From Chloroflexi bacterium RIFCSPLOWO2_02_FULL_71_16 (GTDB lineage Bacteria; Chloroflexota; Limnocylindria; P2-11E), in the NCBI GenBank assembly GCA_001795345.1, contig MGON01000006.1, positions 5,356 to 10,791 on the forward strand: DNA of 5,436 nt, given 5' to 3'. The notes under the pieces are model-generated. The model worked only from the letters and a program-made list of their open reading frames with translations, did not search any database and was not told where the DNA came from. Positions 1 through 5,436 of the stretch are shown in pieces (position 1 is the stretch's first letter; each line of letters opens with the position of its first letter). Both the position numbers and the translations under genes were made by a program.

Positions 1-1141
1 CGCGCGCCTCCATCTCGGCCGCCTCCGCGAGCGCAGCGTCACGAACGCGGCGATCGTCGCGATCGAGCCCGGCACCGGCGGGATCCTGGCGCTCGTCGGC
101 AGCGCGACCGATGGCGACCCGCGCCTCGGCGGCGAGATCGACATGACGACCGCGCCGCGGCAGCCGGGCTCCGCGCTCAAGCCCCTTCTCTACGCGGCGG
201 CGTTCGAGCGCGGGCTGACGGCCGCGACGCCGCTCCTGGACGTGCCGACCACGTTCGCCACGCCGCGCGGCCCGTACACACCCCTCAACTTCGACCGCAA
301 GTTCCACGGGCTGGTGCCGCTGCGCACCGCGCTCGGCTCCTCGCTCAACGTTCCGGCCGTCCGGACCCTCGACGCGCTCGGCGTCGAAGCGATGCTCGAG
401 ATCTCTCACCGCTTCGGGCTCAGGACGCTCTCGGCGCCGGAGGCGTACGGGCTCGCGCTGACGCTGGGCGGAGGCGAGGTGCGGCTGTTCGATCTCACCT
501 CCGCGTACGCCGCCCTGGCCGCTGGGGGTGAGCTGGCAGCGCCGTATGCGGTGACGCGGGTGCGCAATGCGAGCGGGGAGGTGCTCTACGAACGCGCGCC
601 CTCGCAGGCCCGGCGCGTCCTCTCGCCGCAGCACGCGTATCTCGTCGCGGACATCCTCAGCGATCCGGACGCGCGCCTGCTCGGCTTCGGCGAGACCAGC
701 CCGTTCGACCTTCCGTTCCCCGCGGCGGCGAAGAGCGGGACCACGACCGGCTTCCGCGACGACTGGACGATCGGGTTCACCCCCGAGGTCGCGGTCGGCG
801 TGTGGGTCGGGAACGCGGACGGGTCGCCCACGCAGGCCGTCTCCGGCGTGGAAGGCGCCGCGCCGATCTGGCGCGACGTGATGAGCGCGGCCGCCTTCGG
901 CCGGCGGATGACGTGGCCGGCCCGGCCCAGCGGGCTCATCGAGCGCACCGTGTGCGCGCCGACGGGCCTCCTCCCGGGCGCCGATTGCCCGTCGCCGGTG
1001 CGCGAGCTCTTCGTCGCGGGCACTGAGCCCACGAGCGTGGAGCGCTCCTACGTGCGCGAGCCCGACGGCCGCATCGCGTTCGATCCGCCAGCCGAGGCTC
1101 GGGCGTGGTACCTCGAGAACGGCTTCCGGGTGACCCGGTGA
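1..1141 (+). CDS. pbpC: Penicillin-binding protein 1C-type peptidoglycan synthase, C-terminal part (5' truncated by window edge)
   Basis: The reading frame is open from base 2 to a TGA at 1139-1141, giving 379 visible residues. Class A PBPs polymerise lipid II with an N-terminal glycosyltransferase and cross-link stem peptides with a C-terminal transpeptidase on the outer face of the membrane. Only the transpeptidase half is seen. It has the nucleophile motif SALK at visible residues 57-60 (serine codon 170-172, within QPGSALKP), SLN at 114-116 (341-349) within LGSSLNVPAVR, and KSGT at 244-247 (from 731), followed by GFRDDWTIGFTPEVAVGVW. The GFRDDW context and the tail with Cys318 and Cys329 (APTGLLPGADCPSP) are typical of PBP1C rather than PBP1A or PBP2A. 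The tail ends about 50 residues after Cys329, so the C-terminal BiPBP_C domain of E. coli PBP1C appears absent. The ATG at 143 is internal: conserved transpeptidase sequence (AIVAIEPGTGGILALVGS) continues upstream in frame. The stop overlaps the start of the next gene. The family call is firm; the subgroup is likely. Confidence 0.93.
   Translation, partial: ARLHLGRLRERSVTNAAIVAIEPGTGGILALVGSATDGDPRLGGEIDMTTAPRQPGSALKPLLYAAAFERGLTAATPLLDVPTTFATPRGPYTPLNFDRKFHGLVPLRTALGSSLNVPAVRTLDALGVEAMLEISHRFGLRTLSAPEAYGLALTLGGGEVRLFDLTSAYAALAAGGELAAPYAVTRVRNASGEVLYERAPSQARRVLSPQHAYLVADILSDPDARLLGFGETSPFDLPFPAAAKSGTTTGFRDDWTIGFTPEVAVGVWVGNADGSPTQAVSGVEGAAPIWRDVMSAAAFGRRMTWPARPSGLIERTVCAPTGLLPGADCPSPVRELFVAGTEPTSVERSYVREPDGRIAFDPPAEARAWYLENGFRVTR
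1138..1141 (+). promoter_or_regulatory. GTGA stop/start overlap between the PBP and alpha-2-macroglobulin genes
   Basis: The tetranucleotide GTGA contains the GTG start proposed for the inhibitor gene (1138-1140) and the TGA stop of the PBP gene (1139-1141). Such overlaps usually indicate one transcript and translational coupling, with ribosomes re-initiating. No strong Shine-Dalgarno sequence precedes the GTG; the nearest purine-rich stretches are short (GAGAAC near 1115, CGGGTG near 1127). Alternative in-frame starts are GTG 1150 and ATG 1162, both after the PBP stop. They would shorten the positively charged leader but keep the hydrophobic anchor, so the function call does not depend on the choice. 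Confidence 0.6.
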
Positions 1142-4100
1142 TCGAACGGGTGCGCGGATCGATGGGCCGCCTTGGTCTGGTGGTGGGCCGCGTCGGCCGG
1201 TCGATCTCGGCGACGCGCGGCGCCGTCGCGGCCATCGTCTCTATAGGGCTCGCGGTCAGCGTCGTGACGGCCCTTCCCCTGGAGCGGGTGCTGCCGCGCC
1301 CCTACGAGCCGGTCGGCCTCCTGGTGCGGCCCCAGGGCGAGGACATCTCGCGCCTCACGCCGGTCATGGTCACGTTCCCGAACGAGCCGGACGCGTCCGA
1401 CCCGGAACGCCTTCTGATGCTCGAGCCGTCGGTGAAGGGGTCGTTCGCGTGGATGACCCCGCGCACGCTGCTCTTCCAGCCCGAGTTCCCCGGCCTCCTG
1501 CGTGGAGCGACCTACACGATCCGCGTTCCCGGTGGCCCCGCGACGGGACTGAGCGAGGACGTGCGCAGGAAGTTCACGGTGGCGGGACAGCTCGACGTCC
1601 AGCAGGTGATCCCGGGAGACCTCGATACCGAGGTGCCGACGGGCGCGCAGGTGATCGTGCAGTTCAGCCGCTCGGTCGCGCCGCTCACGACGCTCTCCGC
1701 CCAGCGCAGCGACCCGATCATCCGCTTCGACCCGCCGCTCGAGGGCACCGGCGAGTGGCTGAACACCTCGATCTATCGGTTCATCCCCGAGGACCTTCTG
1801 CCATCGACGACGTACACGATGCGGATACCCAGGGGCATCGCATCGGCTGCTGACGCCGTCCTGGAGGACGACTTCACGTGGTCGTTCAGCACGATCACGC
1901 CGCACGTCGCCTCGATAGATCCCGCGGACAACACGCTCTTCGCGAGCCCGGCGCAGCAGGTCGCGGTCACCTTCGACCAGCCGATGGCTGCGTCCGCTTC
2001 GGACGGCATCGCCGTTCGTGACGCGGAGGGCCGCGAGGCGCCCGGGGTCGTGCGGTGGGATCCGACCAACACGACGGCGACGTTCGTACCGCGCGGCAGC
2101 CTGCAGCTCGACGCCGTGTACGTGGTCTCGGTCGAGAAGGGGCTCCGGGGCGCGCACGGCGGCGAGACGTCGGCCCTGCGCACCTCGAGCTTCCGCACCG
2201 TCGGTCTGCCTCGCGTGGTCGAAACGAGGCCGCGCGCCGGCGAGACGGCCGCGGACCGCTTCGGCGTGAACATCCGGTTCTCCAACCCCATGGACCGCGA
2301 GTCGCTCGAGGGGAAGCTGCGCATCTCCGGCTTCACCGCGGAAGAGCTCGAGGGGGAGGTCTTCATCGACGAGGGCTCCGTCCCGGATCTCGGTTGCGCC
2401 GGATGCAGGCCGAACGGCGGAGGCATCCACGCGAGCGTCGGCCTCGAGCCGTCGACGAGCTACACGGTCGAGCTGCTGCCCGGCGCGACCGACCGCTACG
2501 GCCAGCCCGTCGGCCCGCTCACGTTCGCGTTCACGACGGGGCAGATGCAGCCGTCGGTGTCGCTGGTGCTGCCGGGATGGTCGGAGGGGACGACGTTCGC
2601 CGCCTCGACCGAGCCGGTCCTCTGGTACCAGGCGACGAACATGCCGTCCGTCGATCTCACCCTCTGGCCGCTGGATGCCGATGAAGGCTCGCGGATCCTC
2701 CACGGGATCGCTCGCCAGGACATGAGCCGGTTCCAGCCATCCGCCCGGCCGATCCGGACGTGGACCGAAGCGGTGAACGCGCCGAGGAACGAGGTCGCGC
2801 TCCGATCGACGTCCGTCAGCGGTGGCGGTCCGCTCGCCAAGGGCTACTACTTCGTGCGCACGTCCGGGCAGTACCGCTCGCACTTCGCGTTCGCGGTGGT
2901 CGACACGGTCATCGTCACCAAGCTGTCCACGAACGAGCTGCTGGCGTGGGCTCTCGACCACGACAGCGGCGCGCCCCTGGCGGGCGTGCCGATCAAGGCG
3001 TTCGGCGGCGGGGTCTCGCCCGACGAGGCCACGACCGACGCCGGCGGTCTGGCGTCGTTCACCGTCCCGGTCCCGCTCGAGGGGAAGGACGTCGGCGACC
3101 GTTCCATCTGGCTGACGATCGACGAGGATGGCCGCCACGGCGTCGCGAGCACGCGCTGGACCGAGGGCACGGCGCCGTGGCAGCTCGGCATCCCGACCGA
3201 GTACCACGCCCGCAGCTTCGTGGGGCAGATCTACACGGACCGTCCCCTCTACCGCCCCGGCGAGATCGTCGAATACAAGGGCGTGGTGCGCGCCGACGAC
3301 GACGCCGCGTACAGCGTGCCGCCCGCGGACACGGAGCTCGAGCTCCAGATCGTCAACCCGCGCGGCCAGGAGATCGAGACGGAGAAGGTGCAGCTCAGCC
3401 CCTTCGGGACGTTCGCCGGCAGCTTCGCCATCCCCGCTGACGCGCCGGTCGGCGACAACACGCTGACCGTGCGGCTCCCGGGCGGCCAGCATCCGATCCA
3501 CCTCTTCAGCAACTCCTTCCGCATCGCCGAGTTCCGCAAGCCCGAGTACCAGGTCGAGGTGACCACGGCGAAGCCGTCCTACGTCGACGGCGAGACCATC
3601 GAGGTGCGCACGAAGGCCTCGTTCTTCTTCGGCGGCGCGCTCGCGGGAGCGCCGGTCACATGGTCGGCGGCGAGCGCTCCATTCGCTCTCGAGGTGGATG
3701 GTTACGAGCGCTATTCCTTCAGCGACAGCGACGAGACGCGCACGAGCGCGCGGCGCGACCAGACGCGCGCGAGCGGCTCGGCCACGACGGACGCGAGCGG
3801 GAACGCGGCGTTCTCCGTCCCGGCGGCGCTCGTGGCTTCCGAGGGCGCGCAGCGGTTCACCATCGGCGCGAACGTCAGCGACGTGAGCGGCCAGGCCGTC
3901 GCGTCGAGCACGCAGGTGACCGTGCACCCAGCGGCCCTCTACGCCGGGATCCGCCCGTCGGAGTACGTGGCGTCCGCCGGCACCGACGCGGGGATCGACG
4001 TCGTCAGCGTCAACACCGACGGCGAGCCCATCGGCGGGCAGCGCATCGCGCTGAAGGTGTACGACCGCCAGTGGATCACCACCCGAGACGAGACCCCGGG

Positions 4101-5436
4101 CGGCGGGCGCCGCTACACGAGCACGCCGAAGGACACGCTGCTGGAGACGCTCCGCGTCACGACGGACGCCGAGGGAGAGGGGCACACCACGTTCAGGCCG
4201 ACGAAGCCGGGGACGCTCTGGCTCGTCGCCGAGATGACCGACGCCCAGGGCCGCACCTCAAGGTCGGCGGCGTACCTCTGGGTCTCCGGTAGCGGGTACG
4301 CCTCGTGGCAGATCTCCAACGACGACACGATCGAGCTCATTGCCGACAAGGAGGGCTACGCGGTCGGCGAGACCGCCGAGGTCCTGGTGCCCGCGCCGTT
4401 CGCGGGCGCGACCGCGCTCGTCACTGTCGAGCGCGGCAAGGTGATCACGCGAACGGTGACGACGCTCGCCACGAACAGCGAGCGGCTGCGCATTCCGATC
4501 ACCGACCGCTCGGTGCCGAATGTCTTCGTCTCGGTGGTCCTGTATCGCGGGCCCATCGCGGCCGATCCCGTCCCGAAGTACAGGGTCGGATACGTCCAGC
4601 TGTCCGTCTCGACCGTCACGCGCGCGCTCACCGTGACCGTGCGCGCGGACCGCGACCAGACCAGCCCTGGCGAGACCGTCCGCTACGACATCGCGGTCAA
4701 GGACCACACCGGCACGGGCGTCCGCTCGGAGCTGTCGGTAGCGGTCGTCGACAAGGCACTGCTCTCCCTCGAGGAGGAGCGCGGCCCGGACGGCATGAGG
4801 GCGTTCTGGTTCGAGCGGGGTCTGGCGGTCACTACCGGGTCGTCGATGTCCGTCTCCATGGACCGCGCGAACGACCTCACCCGCGAGATCGCGGGCCAGG
4901 GCAAGGGCGGCGCAGGGTTCAGCGGCGACCGGCCGCGCAAGGAGTTCAAGAACGTCGCCCACTGGAGCGCGCAGCTGGTCACGAACGAGGACGGCACCGC
5001 ATCCGTCCACGTGACGATGCCGGACGACCTGACGACCTGGCGGATCCAGGTGCGGGCGGTGAGCGGTGACACCAAGGTCGGCGAGGGCACCGGCGAGCTC
5101 GTCTCGACCCAGCCGTTGCTGCTGCGGCCCGCGCTGCCGCGCTTCCTGCGCGTGGGCGACTCGGCCGAGATCCGCGTCCTCGTGACGAACGCGACGCTGG
5201 ACGCGTCGGAGGTCGAGGTGCGGCTGGCGGCCGAGGGCGTGAACGTCGAAGGCGACGTGCGGACCGCGACCATCGCCGCGGACGGCACGGAGGTCCTCAC
5301 CTGGCCGGCAACGGTCGAGGCCGAAGGCACCGCGAGGTTCGCGTTCTCGGCGACCGGCAGCGGCGGCCTGCAGGACGCCGTCACCATCGAGATCCCAGTC
5401 CTCATGGACGTGACGCCCGAGACGATGGCGACCGGC
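1138..5436 (+). CDS. Bacterial alpha-2-macroglobulin (YfhM-like protease inhibitor), membrane-anchored, 3' truncated by window edge
   Basis: A stop-free frame runs from GTG 1138 to the window end (1433 codons). The family traps proteases: cleavage of a bait region causes a conformational change that cages the attacker, and thioester types also bind it covalently. It would act outside the cytoplasmic membrane. Residues 1-27 are Arg-rich and 28-48 hydrophobic (AAIVSIGLAVSVV), suggesting a signal-anchor; no lipobox Cys is present. Residues 57-469 look like four Ig-like repeats. Macroglobulin (MG) domains follow, with VVDTVIVTKLS at 587-597 and the A2M_N hallmark YTDRPLYRPGE at 699-709. Next come FRIAEFRKPEYQVEV (794-808) and the bait-region-domain fold with LIADKEGYAVGE (1067-1078) and VERGK (1097-1101). 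KYRVGY is at 1147-1152 and VVDKALLSL at 1203-1211. The alpha-2-macroglobulin domain starts near 1270, with HW at 1275-1276, MPDDLTTWR at 1294-1302 and LPRFLRVGD at 1333-1341. The thioester and receptor-like domains would lie downstream, so thioester (CxEQ) status is unknown. It is probably cotranscribed with the PBP gene. ATG 1162 (Met9) is an alternative start. Confidence 0.93.
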   Translation, partial: MIERVRGSMGRLGLVVGRVGRSISATRGAVAAIVSIGLAVSVVTALPLERVLPRPYEPVGLLVRPQGEDISRLTPVMVTFPNEPDASDPERLLMLEPSVKGSFAWMTPRTLLFQPEFPGLLRGATYTIRVPGGPATGLSEDVRRKFTVAGQLDVQQVIPGDLDTEVPTGAQVIVQFSRSVAPLTTLSAQRSDPIIRFDPPLEGTGEWLNTSIYRFIPEDLLPSTTYTMRIPRGIASAADAVLEDDFTWSFSTITPHVASIDPADNTLFASPAQQVAVTFDQPMAASASDGIAVRDAEGREAPGVVRWDPTNTTATFVPRGSLQLDAVYVVSVEKGLRGAHGGETSALRTSSFRTVGLPRVVETRPRAGETAADRFGVNIRFSNPMDRESLEGKLRISGFTAEELEGEVFIDEGSVPDLGCAGCRPNGGGIHASVGLEPSTSYTVELLPGATDRYGQPVGPLTFAFTTGQMQPSVSLVLPGWSEGTTFAASTEPVLWYQATNMPSVDLTLWPLDADEGSRILHGIARQDMSRFQPSARPIRTWTEAVNAPRNEVALRSTSVSGGGPLAKGYYFVRTSGQYRSHFAFAVVDTVIVTKLSTNELLAWALDHDSGAPLAGVPIKAFGGGVSPDEATTDAGGLASFTVPVPLEGKDVGDRSIWLTIDEDGRHGVASTRWTEGTAPWQLGIPTEYHARSFVGQIYTDRPLYRPGEIVEYKGVVRADDDAAYSVPPADTELELQIVNPRGQEIETEKVQLSPFGTFAGSFAIPADAPVGDNTLTVRLPGGQHPIHLFSNSFRIAEFRKPEYQVEVTTAKPSYVDGETIEVRTKASFFFGGALAGAPVTWSAASAPFALEVDGYERYSFSDSDETRTSARRDQTRASGSATTDASGNAAFSVPAALVASEGAQRFTIGANVSDVSGQAVASSTQVTVHPAALYAGIRPSEYVASAGTDAGIDVVSVNTDGEPIGGQRIALKVYDRQWITTRDETPGGGRRYTSTPKDTLLETLRVTTDAEGEGHTTFRPTKPGTLWLVAEMTDAQGRTSRSAAYLWVSGSGYASWQISNDDTIELIADKEGYAVGETAEVLVPAPFAGATALVTVERGKVITRTVTTLATNSERLRIPITDRSVPNVFVSVVLYRGPIAADPVPKYRVGYVQLSVSTVTRALTVTVRADRDQTSPGETVRYDIAVKDHTGTGVRSELSVAVVDKALLSLEEERGPDGMRAFWFERGLAVTTGSSMSVSMDRANDLTREIAGQGKGGAGFSGDRPRKEFKNVAHWSAQLVTNEDGTASVHVTMPDDLTTWRIQVRAVSGDTKVGEGTGELVSTQPLLLRPALPRFLRVGDSAEIRVLVTNATLDASEVEVRLAAEGVNVEGDVRTATIAADGTEVLTWPATVEAEGTARFAFSATGSGGLQDAVTIEIPVLMDVTPETMATG
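1306..2544 (+). repeat. About four tandem Ig-like (Big_5/MG0-like) protein repeats in the N-terminal stalk of the inhibitor
   Basis: Residues 57-469 divide into four divergent units of about 95-110 residues: roughly 57-151, 152-254, 256-356 and 358-469. The last three share a recognisable pattern: an opening like V-x-x-x-x-P, then a strand like V-x-V-x-F-[SD]-x-[PS]-[MV] (VIVQFSRSV, VAVTFDQPM, VNIRFSNPM). A late LxxxxxYTVxL-type strand follows (LLPSTTYTMRI, LQLDAVYVVSV, LEPSTSYTVEL), and each unit closes with a phenylalanine strand (FTWSFST, SFRTV, FAFTTG). This is the pattern of SbsA-type bacterial Ig-like domains. The first unit is more divergent (TPVMVTFPN, LLRGATYTIRV). The repeats exist at protein level; no DNA-level repeat was noticed. 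They probably form a rigid stalk between the membrane anchor and the protease-trapping body. Confidence 0.6.
4822..4944 (+). other. Candidate bait region of the alpha-2-macroglobulin
   Basis: Residues 1229-1269 lie between the end of the bait-region-domain fold (VVDKALLSL, then the FWFERG segment) and the start of the alpha-2-macroglobulin domain (EFKNVAHW). This is the place occupied by the protease-cleaved bait loop in family members. The segment is rich in Gly, Ser, Asp and Arg and poor in bulky hydrophobics. It contains GQGKGGAGFSGDRPRK at 1253-1268 and basic residues at 1243, 1249, 1256, 1265, 1267 and 1268, suiting it for cleavage by trypsin-like enzymes. The exact limits are an inference from position and composition. 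Confidence 0.5.

Noticed and set aside
143..145. ATG at 143 as the start of the PBP gene.
   Set aside because: In-frame sequence from base 2 to 142 encodes conserved transpeptidase residues, and starting at 143 would leave an orphan half domain. The gene simply enters from the left edge.
3706..3798. Ser/Asp/Arg-rich stretch (residues about 857-887) as a possible bait or linker insertion.
   Set aside because: It sits well before the bait-region-domain fold, and family members commonly have a variable polar loop at this place within the MG domains, so it is more likely a surface loop.
1048..4185. A 1045-codon open frame on the minus strand, opposite the inhibitor gene.
   Set aside because: Its translation is Arg-, Ala- and Asp-rich with no recognisable domain. 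It lies opposite a frame with clear family motifs throughout. Strong G/C preference at third positions removes stops from antisense frames, so long shadows are expected.
2055..4292. Several plus-strand frames of 200-226 codons inside the inhibitor gene (for example 2055-2684, 2760-3440, 3660-4292).
   Set aside because: All are out of frame with the domain-bearing reading frame and give low-complexity Arg/Ala/Gly-rich translations without motifs.
4258..5405. Further minus-strand open frames of about 240-250 codons (4258-5010 and 4683-5405).
   Set aside because: They overlap each other and the well-supported plus-strand inhibitor, and their compositions are typical of antisense shadows in GC-rich DNA.

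Overview
The window comes from a high-GC bacterial chromosome. Nearly every base is coding, third codon positions are strongly G/C, and there is no intergenic gap. It holds two plus-strand genes in tandem, each cut by a window edge. No RNA gene, mobile element, CRISPR array or terminator was seen. The gene content does not fix the taxon. A GC-rich soil or freshwater lineage such as an uncultured Chloroflexota or Actinomycetota would fit, but this is a weak guess.

Region 1 (bases 1-1141) is the 3' part of a class A penicillin-binding protein of the PBP1C (PbpC) type. The transpeptidase domain is visible with its three active-site motifs (SALK, SLN, KSGT), followed by a short two-cysteine C-terminal tail. 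The glycosyltransferase half and membrane anchor lie upstream of the window.

Region 2 (bases 1138-5436, still open at the right edge) is at least 1433 codons of a bacterial alpha-2-macroglobulin, the pan-protease inhibitor family of E. coli YfhM. It probably starts at a GTG that overlaps the stop codon of the PBP gene by four bases (GTGA). In order it shows an N-terminal membrane anchor, about four Ig-like repeats, a series of macroglobulin domains, a flexible segment in the bait-region position, and the start of the alpha-2-macroglobulin (ANA) domain. The thioester domain, if present, lies beyond the window.

The two genes form a recognised partnership. In many bacteria pbpC sits next to a thioester-type alpha-2-macroglobulin. 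The usual interpretation is that the inhibitor traps hostile proteases that enter through a breached envelope while the PBP repairs the peptidoglycan. The system is therefore known in outline. Its less ordinary points here are the signal-anchor in place of a lipobox, the Ig-like N-terminal extension, a lone CxxC motif, and the shortened PBP tail.
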